Assembly: GCF_001422375.1 (NCBI RefSeq)
Contig: NZ_LMMU01000010.1
Span: 159,707-223,706 of the forward strand
Source: Methylobacterium sp. Leaf99
GTDB taxonomy: Bacteria > Pseudomonadota > Alphaproteobacteria > Rhizobiales > Beijerinckiaceae
DNA length: 64,000 nt
Direction: 5' to 3'
Shown here: piece after piece, positions 1 to 8,694 of the stretch
How the letters are laid out: each line of letters begins with the position of its first letter
How positions within the stretch are numbered: the stretch's first letter is position 1
Notes under the pieces: generated by a model
What the model was told of the DNA's origin: nothing
The model's database searches: none
What the model saw: only the letters and a program-made list of their open reading frames with translations
Program-made: the position numbers and the translations under genes

Positions 1-2576
1 AGGCCGATGGTCCGCGTCGCCTCCCCTTGCGCCTGGTACGCGCCCTCGAGATTCGCGCTCACGCCCTCGGGCAGCTTCGCCTGCGCCAGGGCCTTGGCGA
101 TGGCGGCGGCCACGGCCGAGCCGTCCGCGCCCGCCTCGGTGTTGGCCTGGATGACGAGGCGTCTGCGCCCATTCTCGCGAAGAATCTGGTTGGGGCCGTC
201 GCGCTCGGTGATGTCGGCCAGGGCATGGGCCGGGACCCAGCCCGTGGGGGTCTCGATGAGCAGTTCGCGCAGAGCGGTGACCGAGCGGCCGGATTCGGGC
301 AACCGCAGGGTCACGTCGAAGCGGCGCAGGCCGTCCACCAGGGTCGAGACCACGCGGCCGTTGGCGAGGCGGCTGACGGCATCGACCACGGCGTTGGGGG
401 CGATGCCGTAGAGGGCGGCCCGGCCGCCGTCGACGCGCACGTCGAGCTGCGGAATCCGCACCTGCTTCTCGATGGCGAGGTCGGTCAGCCCCGGAATTTT
501 CTCGAACTCCGCCTTGAGGGCCTCGGCGGTGCGGCGCAGGACGTCGAGGTCCTCGCCGAACAGCTTCAGGGCGATCTCGGCGCGCACCCCCGACAGCATG
601 TGGTCGAGGCGGTGCGAGATCGGCTGGCCGACATTGACCGAGACCGGCAGGACCCCGAGCCGCGCCCGGATGTCGGCGACGATGGTTTCGCGGGGGCGGC
701 CGCCGGGCCTGAGACCGATTTCGAGGTCGGAGGAGTGGACGCCCTCGGCGTGCTCGTCGAGCTCGGCCCGGCCCGTGCGGCGCCCGACCCGGTCCACCTC
801 CGGGATGTCGGCGACGAGGCCTTCGGCGATGGCGCCGATGCGGCTCGACTCGGTGAGCGAGATCCCCGGCGTGAAGGCGAGGTTGACGGTGAACGAGCCC
901 TCGTTGAACGGCGGCAGGAACGCGCGCGGCAGGCCGGCGGCGGCGTAGACCGCCAGACCGACGCCCAGGACGGCGGCGGCCATCACCAGCGTCCGATGCC
1001 CGAACGCGAAGCCGACGAGGCGGGCGTTGCCGGCCTTGAGCCCGCGGATCAGCCGGCCTTCGGGCGCCTCCAGGCCCTTGAGGCCGGGTAGCAGCCAGGA
1101 GGCGAGGGCGGGTGTCAGGGTGAGAGAGACGAAAAGGCTCGACAGGATGGCGATGATGTAGGCTTGGCCGAGCGGCGCGAACAGGCGGCCCTCGATGCCG
1201 GTGAGGGCGAACAGCGGCACGAAGACGAGGCAGATGATGGCCGTGGCGTAGACGATGCCGGAGCGGACCTCGTTCGAGGCCGCTACGATCACGGCGAAGG
1301 CCGAGCGCGGGGACCCTTCGTGCCGGTTCTCGCGCAGGCGCCGCAGGATGTTCTCCACGTCGACGACGGCGTCGTCCACGAGTTCGCCGATGGCGATGGC
1401 GAGGCCGCCGAGCGTCATGGTGTTGATGGAGAGGCCCAGGGCCGAGAAGATCGCCGCCGTCGCCAGGATCGAGACCGGAATCGCGGTGAGCGAGATCAGG
1501 GTGGTGCGGGCGTTCATGAGGAACGCGAACAGCACCACGGCCACCACGGCCACGGCCTCCAGCAGCACCGTCACGACGTTGCCGAGGGACGTCTCGATGA
1601 AGTCCGCCTGCCGGAACAGGATCTTTTGGGCTTCGATGCCCTGCGGCAGGGCCGGGGCGATCTCGGCGAGCGCCGCCTCCACGGTCCGCGTCAGCCGCAC
1701 GGTGTCGATGCCGGGCTGCTTCTCCACGGAGACGATGACGGCGGGGCGGCCCATGTAGCCGCCGTCGCCGCGCCGGGGGCGGGGCGCGAAGGCGACGTCG
1801 GCCACCTGCCGCAGGTAGACCGGGCCGCCTTGGGTCGGCACCACGAGGTTGCTCAGATCCTCCAGGCGGGTGGTGCGGCCGACCGCCCGGATCAGCACCT
1901 CGCGGGTCCCCGCATCGGTGAAGCCGCCGCCGGCATTGGAGCCGAAGCCTTCGAGGGCGCGAGCGAGGGCGTCGTTGGTGACGCCGAGCGCCCGCATGGC
2001 GGCGGGGTTCGGGGCGACGCGGAACTGGCGGACCTCGCCGCCGATGGGGATGACCTGGGCCACGCCGGGGATCGACAGCAGGCGCGGCCGGATGGTGAAG
2101 TCGGCGGTCTCGCGCAGCTGCATGGCGGTGGCCGTCTCGCCCGTCACGGCGACGAGGAGGATGCCGCCCATGATCGAGGAGACCGGCCCCATCTGCGGCA
2201 TGACGTTCGGGGGCAGTTCCGAGCGGGCGAGGGCCAGGCGCTCGGCGACGAACTGCCGGGCACGGAACAGGTCGGCCGACCATTCGAACTCGACGGTGAC
2301 GATGGATAGCCCGATGCCCGAGACCGAGCGCACGCGGGTGACGCCCGGCAGGCCGTTCATCCGGGTCTCGATGGGGTAGGTGACGCGCTGCTCCACCTCC
2401 AGGGGGGCGAGCCCTTCCGCCTCGGTCATCACCGTGACGGTGGGCCGGTTGAGATCGGGCAGCACGTCCACGGGCAGGCGGGTCAGGGCCAGCACGCCCG
2501 TGAGCACCAGGGCAGCGGCGAGGGCCAGCACGAGGAGGCGGTTGCGCAGGGACTGCGCGACGATGGTCTCGAACAT
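1..2576 (-). CDS. Heavy-metal efflux RND permease (CusA/CzcA-like), 3' end outside window
   Basis: Inner-membrane proton-driven pump of a tripartite metal exporter. The visible 858 residues start with an amphipathic segment and TM1 (MFETIVAQSLRNRLLVLALA), then the porter motif LPDLNRPTVTVMTEA and the GMPGVT-like segment GLPGVTRVRSVSG. The TM4 charged signature reads GELVDDAVVDVEN at about residues 395-407; its two adjacent Asp suit proton relay in HME-RND pumps. The start ATG at 2576 is the only sensible one. The adaptor gene lies just upstream on the same strand, so the two are probably one operon split by a repeat element. The metal cannot be read from sequence: the signature matches neither classic CzcA nor CusA. 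The C-terminal part is cut by the window edge. Confidence 0.93.
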   Translation of the reverse strand, partial: MFETIVAQSLRNRLLVLALAAALVLTGVLALTRLPVDVLPDLNRPTVTVMTEAEGLAPLEVEQRVTYPIETRMNGLPGVTRVRSVSGIGLSIVTVEFEWSADLFRARQFVAERLALARSELPPNVMPQMGPVSSIMGGILLVAVTGETATAMQLRETADFTIRPRLLSIPGVAQVIPIGGEVRQFRVAPNPAAMRALGVTNDALARALEGFGSNAGGGFTDAGTREVLIRAVGRTTRLEDLSNLVVPTQGGPVYLRQVADVAFAPRPRRGDGGYMGRPAVIVSVEKQPGIDTVRLTRTVEAALAEIAPALPQGIEAQKILFRQADFIETSLGNVVTVLLEAVAVVAVVLFAFLMNARTTLISLTAIPVSILATAAIFSALGLSINTMTLGGLAIAIGELVDDAVVDVENILRRLRENRHEGSPRSAFAVIVAASNEVRSGIVYATAIICLVFVPLFALTGIEGRLFAPLGQAYIIAILSSLFVSLTLTPALASWLLPGLKGLEAPEGRLIRGLKAGNARLVGFAFGHRTLVMAAAVLGVGLAVYAAAGLPRAFLPPFNEGSFTVNLAFTPGISLTESSRIGAIAEGLVADIPEVDRVGRRTGRAELDEHAEGVHSSDLEIGLRPGGRPRETIVADIRARLGVLPVSVNVGQPISHRLDHMLSGVRAEIALKLFGEDLDVLRRTAEALKAEFEKIPGLTDLAIEKQVRIPQLDVRVDGGRAALYGIAPNAVVDAVSRLANGRVVSTLVDGLRRFDVTLRLPESGRSVTALRELLIETPTGWVPAHALADITERDGPNQILRENGRRRLVIQANTEAGADGSAVAAAIAKALAQAKLPEGVSANLEGAYQAQGEATRTIG

Positions 2577-2651
2577 TTTTGGTGCCTCTTGGGGCATGGG
2601 TTCGATGGGGGGCGGGTTTCGGTGCGGTGCGTTTCGTGGGAGGCGCGCCCC

Positions 2652-2796
2652 TCCTCCCCCTTGCGGGGAGGAGTTGGAGGTGGGGGTGGTTGGGCGACCC
2701 TGGGCGCTCGCAGGAGAACCTCCCGAGCCGCCTTCCGCCCGCGGAGGCTGGCGGAGCCACCCCCACCCCTGACCCCTCCCCGCAAGGGGGAGGGGG
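2652..2796. repeat. Long intergenic inverted repeat with nested palindromes
   Basis: The left arm (2652-2689) and right arm (2757-2796) are near-perfect reverse complements of about 38 bases. Each arm carries its own small palindrome (CCCCTTGCGGGG type) followed by a G-rich tract. The 67-base centre is non-coding. It lies between the adaptor and permease genes. The same architecture recurs at 30175-30363 and 34396-34489, so it looks like a dispersed intergenic element family. As RNA it would fold into a strong hairpin that could attenuate or protect the transcript. Confidence 0.8.
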
Positions 2797-2824
2797 ACCG
2801 CGCTCGAGTCCCATCGCGATCCGG

Positions 2825-4519
2825 CTAGCGGATCTGGTCCAGCAGCTCGGCGCCCTGGACGACGATGCGGCGGCCGGGCGCGAGGCCGTCGGCCACCAGC
2901 ACCCGGTCGGCGTCGAGGGCGTCGGCCCGCACGGCGTGGGCGACGAAGCGCTCGGCGCTGACGTGCTCGTAGACGAGGTGGCCGCCCTCCGTGCGCACGA
3001 GGCCGCCGCGGGGGAGGGGCAGGCCCTGGCGCTCGCCGCCCGTGGGGGCGAGCACGGTGACGAACTGGCCGAGCCGGAGCGCACTGGCGTCGCCCGTGAT
3101 GGCGAACTGCACCGGCACCGCCTGGTTGCGGTCGGCGAGCCCCGCGCCGCGATAGGCGAGGGCGAGGCTCGTGCCGTCGCCGAGCCGCGCCGTGGCGGCG
3201 CTGCCCTCGGCCAGGGCCGAAAAGCTCAGGGCCTCGACCCAGAGCTTCGCCGGATCGACGATGCGGTAGACCACCGTGCCGGGGGCCGCCATGGCGCCGG
3301 CCACGGCGGCGGTCTCGGCCACGACGCCGTCCACGGGGGCGACCAGGGCCTCGGGCTCGCGCCGGATGGCGTCGAGGGCGGCGCGGCGGTCCTTGAGGCC
3401 GTCGAGCTCCGAGCGGGCGTCGTCGAGCTGGGTCTGGGCCACGGCGCCCGTGGTCGACAGGCGCTCGAACCGGGTGACCCGGCGGACCAGGATGGCGATC
3501 TGCTGGTCGAGCTCGCCCTGGCGCTGGCGCATGTCGGACACGTCCACGGCCTGGACCGGCGGCGTCACCGTGGCGAGCACGTCGCCGCGCCGCACCCGGG
3601 TGCCGAGGCGGGGAAAGCCCCCGGCGGGCGGGGCGAGGCGGCCGCCGACGGAGGATTGCACCACGCCGCTGGCGTTGGGGTCGGCGATGATCCGGCCGGG
3701 CAGTTCCGTGGTGCGGGCGACGCGGCCCGTGGCGGTGAGATCCGTGCGCAGGGCCAGCAGGCGCTGCAGGGTTTTGGGCACGAACACCGAGCCGTCGGGC
3801 AGGCGCCGGGCCCGCTCCAGGGCGCCGGGCGTCAGGGCCGCCGGGAGGGGGACGTTGGCGGCCTTGCCGGCGGACTTGTCCTCGTCGTGGCCCTCGTGGG
3901 CGAAAGCCGTGCCGCCGAGGATCAGGGTCGTGGCGAGGGCGAGGAGGGCCAGGACCGGGGCGGTCCGGCGTGCGCGAAGGGTCGCGACGGCGGCCAGCCC
4001 GAGGAGGAAGCCGGCGGCGGCCGTCGCCATGGGGTTCTGGCGGGCGAGGCGTTCGGCCAGCGTCGGGGCCGCGTCCCCGGTGCTCGCCGTGGCGGCGGGC
4101 ACCTCCGGCAGGTCGAAGTCGAGGGTGAGGATGTCGGTTCGGCCGCCCTCGCTGACTCCGACCATGAGGTCGCTGTGGGTCTGGCCCGCCGGCCAGGGCA
4201 GGGGCAGGCGGTAGGTGCCGGGCGCCGTCTCGACGGCCTTCCGCCGGGGCTGGCCCGCCAGGGACACGGCGATGCCGGCGCCCGGCACGGGCGCGTTGGT
4301 GACGAAGCGGTCGAGGGTGAGGACGAGGTCTTCGCCCGCGACCACGGCCACGAGTTCGAACCGCTCGGAGACGGCCTCGGCGCGGGGCGCCGCCGCCACG
4401 GGGGCCGGGGGGGCTTCGGCGCCGTGGTCGTGGCCCTCATGCGCCGCGGCGAGGCCGGGGGCGAGCAGCACACAGGCGAGGGCGAGGGCGCGCAGGGCGG
4501 CCGCGGAAACGAGGGGCAT
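2825..4519 (-). CDS. Efflux RND periplasmic adaptor subunit (CusB/CzcB-like)
   Basis: A 564-residue membrane-fusion protein linking the RND permease to an outer-membrane channel. ATG 4519 gives a clean signal peptide (residues 1-26, ending PGLAAA) followed at once by a His-rich HEGHDH motif. A second hydrophobic stretch near residues 170-205 is followed by another HEGHDED motif, so the N-terminal extension carries two possible metal-binding clusters separated by a membrane segment. The C-terminal half has the adaptor pattern: a barrel-sandwich half, an alpha-helical hairpin (around DMRQRQGELDQQIAILVRRV), a second lipoyl half (VAPVDGVVAE) and a beta-barrel. An in-frame upstream extension exists but lacks adaptor features and overlaps the neighbouring gene. 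Substrate unknown; a divalent metal is likely. Confidence 0.9.
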   Translation of the reverse strand: MPLVSAAALRALALACVLLAPGLAAAHEGHDHGAEAPPAPVAAAPRAEAVSERFELVAVVAGEDLVLTLDRFVTNAPVPGAGIAVSLAGQPRRKAVETAPGTYRLPLPWPAGQTHSDLMVGVSEGGRTDILTLDFDLPEVPAATASTGDAAPTLAERLARQNPMATAAAGFLLGLAAVATLRARRTAPVLALLALATTLILGGTAFAHEGHDEDKSAGKAANVPLPAALTPGALERARRLPDGSVFVPKTLQRLLALRTDLTATGRVARTTELPGRIIADPNASGVVQSSVGGRLAPPAGGFPRLGTRVRRGDVLATVTPPVQAVDVSDMRQRQGELDQQIAILVRRVTRFERLSTTGAVAQTQLDDARSELDGLKDRRAALDAIRREPEALVAPVDGVVAETAAVAGAMAAPGTVVYRIVDPAKLWVEALSFSALAEGSAATARLGDGTSLALAYRGAGLADRNQAVPVQFAITGDASALRLGQFVTVLAPTGGERQGLPLPRGGLVRTEGGHLVYEHVSAERFVAHAVRADALDADRVLVADGLAPGRRIVVQGAELLDQIR

Positions 4520-4602
4520 GAAGAAGTCTTTCGCCGACGGAGCAGGGAACGGCGTTCCGGCGCCGGCCCCGGGGGCAACGGCGCGCGGGACGCGCGACAG
4601 CG

Positions 4603-5031
4603 TCAGGCGAAGGATCTGGGGGGCTCGGGGAGCGCTTCCGGGACGACGTCCGTCCGGGCGGGGAGGGCGCGGGCATGGGCCCGCGCTTCGGGGCCGCGCG
4701 CGGGCAGGGCCGGATGGGTCTCGGGCGCGAGGGCGGTGCCGGTGCAGCAGGCGGTGCCCGGCCGGCAGCAGGCCCCGTCGCAGGGATGGGCGAGGCCCGA
4801 CTCCGCGCTCGCCCGGTCCACACCAGCGCTGACGACGGATGTCGCCGCGAGGAACGTCGCCGCGACGGAAGCGGGGAGGGGGGTGACGGCCGCAGTCCGG
4901 TCCGGGCCCGCGGGGGCGTGTCCCGCATGCATCCGGCCCGCATGCGCCTCGGCGCCCGACGGCACGGCGAAGACGGCGATCAGAACGATCACCGCCACCA
5001 GCCAGAGTGCCATGTTGCGCGCGTGAGCCAT
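4603..5031 (-). CDS. Small Cys/His-rich exported protein of unknown function
   Basis: About 142 residues with an N-terminal membrane or signal segment (MALWLVAVIVLIAVFAVPSG), an Ala/Pro-rich middle and a compact cysteine cluster, HPCDGACCRPGTACCTG, near residues 87-103. Five Cys plus nearby His suggest metal binding. It precedes the adaptor and RND genes on the same strand with an 83-base gap, so it is probably the first gene of the metal-efflux operon and could act as a periplasmic metal sensor or chaperone. That role is inference; no named family was recognised. Starts at 5046, 5031 and 5013 are all possible. Confidence 0.55.
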   Translation of the reverse strand: MAHARNMALWLVAVIVLIAVFAVPSGAEAHAGRMHAGHAPAGPDRTAAVTPLPASVAATFLAATSVVSAGVDRASAESGLAHPCDGACCRPGTACCTGTALAPETHPALPARGPEARAHARALPARTDVVPEALPEPPRSFA

Positions 5032-5119
5032 GCTGGCGATCCACATAGCATGGGCGCCGTCCCCGCGACAGATGGGTTTTTCTCGCCTAATCCAGGGGGT
5101 GGGTCTGAGAGCACATCAA

Positions 5120-5884
5120 ATGTTGCGTACCATCCGGGTCATCGGCATCGGGACCGGCAATCCCGAGCACGTCACCGTCCAGGCGGTGCGCGCCCTCAAC
5201 ACCGTCGACGTGGTGTTCGTCCTCGACAAGGGCCGGGAGAAGGCCGACCTCGTGGCCGTGCGGCGCGAGATCTGCGCCCGCTACATCACCGAGCGGCCCT
5301 ACCGCTTCGTCGAGGCCCAGGACCCCGAGCGCGACCGCGACCCCGCCGATTACGGGGCGACGGTGGAGGCCTGGCACGCCGCCCGCGCCGTCCTCTACGA
5401 GGCGATGATCGAGGGCGAGCTGCGGCCCGACGAGTGCGGCGCCTTCCTGGTCTGGGGCGACCCGTCCCTCTACGACAGCACCCTGCGGATCATCGAGCGC
5501 ATCGTGGCGCGCGGGCGCGTGCCCTTCGCCTACGACGTGATCCCGGGGATCAGCAGCGTCCAGGCCCTCGCCGCCGGCCACCGCATGGCCCTCAACCGCA
5601 TCGGCGCGCCGGTCCACATCACCACGGGCCGGCTCGTCGCCGACGGGCTGCCGCCCGGCGCCGACACCACGGTGGTGATGCTCGACGGGGCCCCGCGCTT
5701 CGACCACCTCGACCCCGATCTCACCATCCACTGGGGCGCCTACCTCGGCACCGCCGACGAGATCCTCCTGTCCGGCCGCCTCGGCGACGTCGCCGGCCTC
5801 ATCCTCCGGACCCGGACGGAGGCCCGCGCCCGCCACGGCTGGATCATGGACACCTACCTGCTGCGCACGCCCGGGACAGAGTGA
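5120..5884 (+). CDS. cobF: Precorrin-6A synthase (deacetylating)
   Basis: CobF methylates C-1 of precorrin-5 and releases acetate in the aerobic cobalamin pathway. The 254-residue protein has the tetrapyrrole methylase fold: N-terminal VIGIGTGNPEHVTVQAVRAL (SAM-binding loop), LVWGDPSLYDST (the conserved GDP motif), DVIPGISSVQALAA and a C-terminal WGAYLGTADEI segment. The ATG at 5120 is chosen because the fold begins right after it; the longer in-frame reading adds 30 unlike residues. It stands alone here, divergent from the metal-efflux genes, away from any other cob gene in the window. Confidence 0.93.
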   Translation: MLRTIRVIGIGTGNPEHVTVQAVRALNTVDVVFVLDKGREKADLVAVRREICARYITERPYRFVEAQDPERDRDPADYGATVEAWHAARAVLYEAMIEGELRPDECGAFLVWGDPSLYDSTLRIIERIVARGRVPFAYDVIPGISSVQALAAGHRMALNRIGAPVHITTGRLVADGLPPGADTTVVMLDGAPRFDHLDPDLTIHWGAYLGTADEILLSGRLGDVAGLILRTRTEARARHGWIMDTYLLRTPGTE

Positions 5885-6141
5885 TCCGCCCAACCCCCTG
5901 CCCTCCAACCCCTTATACCTGCGACATATTCGGCCCGTCCCCGGAACGAAACCGCCCCTCCGCCGCCCCGCCGCGGGAGATCGATCCGCGCGCACCGACA
6001 TCGGCAGGCGCAACCGTCTCTTCGGGCCGTGGCAGCGCCCGGCGCCGCCGATTCGGCCGCCGGCGGGGGATTTGCCGGAGCCCCGCCAGGAGCGATCATC
6101 GACCGGGCGCGTCGCGGCGATGCGCCCGGAGGGCCAGCGAC

Positions 6142-7395
6142 ATGACGGCCAGCAACATGGCGGTGCGGGCGGGAACGGCGGGATGGGGCGGGACGCGCCT
6201 CGGACGGATGCTCGGCGCGGGCGCCGCCTGCCTCGCCCTCGGCGCCGCCCTCGCCTGCCTCGACCGCCCGGCCGTGGGCGCGGCCACCGCCGCCCTGTCC
6301 CTGCGCCTCGCCGAGGAGCTCGACACCGCCGCCATGGCGCCCGCCCGCGTCGGCCTCGGCCCCCACGGCCGCGACATCCGCCTCGCCGGCGAACTGGGGG
6401 AGGGGACGGCGGAGCGCCTGCGCGCGCTCCTCGACGCCAACCCCCATGTCGAGCGCCTCCACCTCACCAGCGAGGGCGGCCTCGTCGAGGAGGGGCAGGC
6501 CATCGGCCGCCTCGTCGCCGCGCGCCATCTCGCCACCTACGTGCCCGATTACTGCGTCTCGGCCTGCACCCTCGCCTTCGTGCGCGGGCACCGGCGCTTC
6601 CTCGTGGAGGGCGGCCGCCTCGGCTTCCACGCCCCCTACGAGGCCGGCCCGTTCGGGCAGGTGGTGCAGGCCGACGGCGTGCCCGAGCGGGCGGCCTACC
6701 TCGCCGCCGGCCTCGACCCCGCCTTCGTCACCGAGGCCCTGGCCACCGCCTCCGCCGACCTGTGGGTGCCCGACGCCGACCGGCTGCTCTCCGCCGGCGC
6801 CGTCACCGAAATGGTCGGGACCGACCGGTTTCCCGATTCCACCCTCGACGACGATCCGAGCCCGGCCGGCGCCCGGGCGGCAATCCTGCGCGCCCTGCCG
6901 GTCCTGGGTTCGGCGCCGGGCGCCGTCGCGGACCTCGCCGCCTGGTACGCCGAGGCCTACCGCGCCGGCCGCTCGGAGGCCGAATCCGTCGCGGGCCTGC
7001 GCCGCCGCGCCGCCGGCGCCATCGCCCGCGGGCTGGCGCGGGCCGACGCGCCCACGCTCCTGTCCGCCGGGCGCCTCCTCCTGCGGGCCATGCTGGCGGC
7101 CCGCGACGGCGACCGCGCCCTGTGCGCCCGGATCGGGGCGGGGGCCGACCTCGTCGAGGCCGGGGAGGTGCTCGGCGACGGGGCCGAGGTGCCGGCCCTC
7201 GTGGCGCGGGCGGGGATCGTTTCGGGGATCGAACCCCTGCCCGACGATGCGGTCATCGGGCCGCGCGCCTGTGCCACGGAGATCCACGCCTACGCCCGCG
7301 CCCTGGCAAAACCCCCGGCCGAGGCGGCCCCGGCCCTGCGCGCCCTGGTGCAACGGGCCGGGCCCCCCGTGCGCGAGGCCTCCGCCCTGCCGTGA
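6142..7395 (+). CDS. Predicted periplasmic ClpP-like protein (COG3904 type)
   Basis: A 417-residue exported protein. After a signal or membrane segment (about residues 22-45) comes the ClpP/crotonase-like core: IRLAGELGEGTAERL, HLTSEGGLVEEGQAIGRLV, then DYCVSACTLAFVRGHRRF and GRLGFHAPYEAG. The SAC segment sits where the nucleophilic Ser of ClpP-fold proteases lies and GFH resembles the His strand, so peptidase activity is possible but unproven. The C-terminal half is Ala-rich and helical. The gene stands alone; a 68-base stretch of its 3' region is duplicated in degraded form at 8598-8665. Confidence 0.72.
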   Translation: MTASNMAVRAGTAGWGGTRLGRMLGAGAACLALGAALACLDRPAVGAATAALSLRLAEELDTAAMAPARVGLGPHGRDIRLAGELGEGTAERLRALLDANPHVERLHLTSEGGLVEEGQAIGRLVAARHLATYVPDYCVSACTLAFVRGHRRFLVEGGRLGFHAPYEAGPFGQVVQADGVPERAAYLAAGLDPAFVTEALATASADLWVPDADRLLSAGAVTEMVGTDRFPDSTLDDDPSPAGARAAILRALPVLGSAPGAVADLAAWYAEAYRAGRSEAESVAGLRRRAAGAIARGLARADAPTLLSAGRLLLRAMLAARDGDRALCARIGAGADLVEAGEVLGDGAEVPALVARAGIVSGIEPLPDDAVIGPRACATEIHAYARALAKPPAEAAPALRALVQRAGPPVREASALP

Positions 7396-7545
7396 GCGCG
7401 TGGGCAAGATTTCTGGCACTGGGGGCCGGGCGGAACGACCGGGATAGGCGGCTTTGCGACGGCCGCCACCGAGCGGCAGAGGCATGGACGCGGACAGCAC
7501 CGCTCCCGATCCTCGGCGGATGGCCCGACCAGGCCGCCGAGCCGC

Positions 7546-8505
7546 CTAGATGTCCCGCCCTCGATAGACCTCGGGCGATGGGCGTCGCCGCCGCTGGAGA
7601 AAGGCCCGGAGGCGGCCGTCGATGGCCGCGAGTCCGCAACCGATCAGCGCCATGCCGACGAAGTGCTGCGGATCGAGGCGCTCGCCCAGCACGACGGCAC
7701 CGAGGAGAATGGCCGACACCGGAATGAGGAAGGTGACGAGGCAAAGGTTGGTCGCCCCCGCCGTCGCCAGGATGCGGAAGTACAGCACGTAGGCGAGCGC
7801 CGTCGACAGGGCCGCGATGCCCCCGATCGCGCCCCACACCGACGCACTCGGCACCGGCAGGGTCCAGGGCCGATCGACGACGAGGGCGATGGGCAGAAGC
7901 AGGAGCGTGGATGCCGTGACCTGCCCCGCGGCCGTCGCGAGCGGCGGAACGCCCATCCCCTGGAAGCGCCGCCCGAAGAGGCCGGCGCAGGCGTAGGACA
8001 GGGCCGCGCCGAGGACGGCGATCTGCGCCAGGAAGCCGGTCCCGAGGCCCGCGAGGACGGCGGGTCCGACCATCACGGCAACGCCGGCGAGGCCGGCGAG
8101 CACCCCCGCGATCCGGTTGCCGGTCATCCCCTCGTCGGACGTGAGGATGTGGGCCGCGGCGACGGTGAACAGCGGCGTGGTCGCGTTCAGGATCGTGGCG
8201 AGCCCGGAGGCGATGTGGGTTTGGCCCCACACGATCAGGCAGAACGGAACGGCGTTGTTGAGGAGGCCCATGCCGAGGAAGGTGGCCCAAACCCGAGCCC
8301 CGCGCGGCATGCTGAGGCCCGACAGTGGCACGACGGCGTTCAGGATCACCGCGGCGAGCCCGACGCGCAGGGTGACGAGGGTGAAGGGCGGCACTGCGTC
8401 GAGCGCCACGTGCGTGAAGAAGAACGATCCGCCCCAGAGCACGGAAAGGCTGACGAGCATCGCCCATTCGGGCGCGGACATCGTGCGGTTCACGGCGGGC
8501 GGCAT
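7546..8505 (-). CDS. EamA/DMT-family transporter
   Basis: A 319-residue inner-membrane protein with about ten hydrophobic segments in two EamA repeats. The first repeat contains LSVLWGGSFFFTHVALDAVPP, the classic DMT opening; the second contains LSTALAYVLYFRILATAGAT and ends LLGAVVLGERLDPQHFVGMALI. Members export amino acids, metabolites or drugs; the substrate cannot be read from sequence. The second Met (8481) is an equally good start. The tail is Arg-rich and cytoplasmic. A second, distantly related EamA gene occurs at 23958. Confidence 0.9.
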   Translation of the reverse strand: MPPAVNRTMSAPEWAMLVSLSVLWGGSFFFTHVALDAVPPFTLVTLRVGLAAVILNAVVPLSGLSMPRGARVWATFLGMGLLNNAVPFCLIVWGQTHIASGLATILNATTPLFTVAAAHILTSDEGMTGNRIAGVLAGLAGVAVMVGPAVLAGLGTGFLAQIAVLGAALSYACAGLFGRRFQGMGVPPLATAAGQVTASTLLLLPIALVVDRPWTLPVPSASVWGAIGGIAALSTALAYVLYFRILATAGATNLCLVTFLIPVSAILLGAVVLGERLDPQHFVGMALIGCGLAAIDGRLRAFLQRRRRPSPEVYRGRDI

Positions 8506-8597
8506 GACGGAATCCTCGCTGGCTCGATCCGTCCTAGGATTTTGCCCGGGTGACGCGCGTCCCGTTTCTTGCCCTCAAATCCTCCGGCCGGCCCGCG

Positions 8598-8665
8598 TGG
8601 CGCGGCCGGGGCTTGTTTCGGTGATCGAATCCCCGCCCGACGATGCGGTCCTTGCGCCGCGCGGT
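8598..8665 (+). pseudogene. Degraded duplicate of a segment of the ClpP-like gene at 6142
   Basis: Bases 8598-8665 align without gaps to 7201-7268 inside the COG3904-type gene, at roughly 85% identity by eye. In the parental frame the encoded peptide keeps IVS-IE-PPDDAV-PRG-like spacing (VARPGLVSVIESPPDDAV against VARAGIVSGIEPLPDDAV). No start codon, fold or extended homology surrounds it. It looks like a fragment left by a duplication that spanned the EamA gene, or by recombination. Confidence 0.6.
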
Positions 8666-8694
8666 GGATATTCGCCGGTCCGCTTTCGGGACGC

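Noticed and set aside
26..5026. Long plus-strand reading frames across the RND pump and adaptor region
   Set aside because: They are antisense shadows of high-GC minus-strand genes; the products are Gly/Arg/His-rich with no domain, while the minus frames encode clear RND families.
5040..5120. Cobalamin riboswitch in front of cobF
   Set aside because: Only about 75 bases separate the divergent genes and no B12-box-like sequence is visible.
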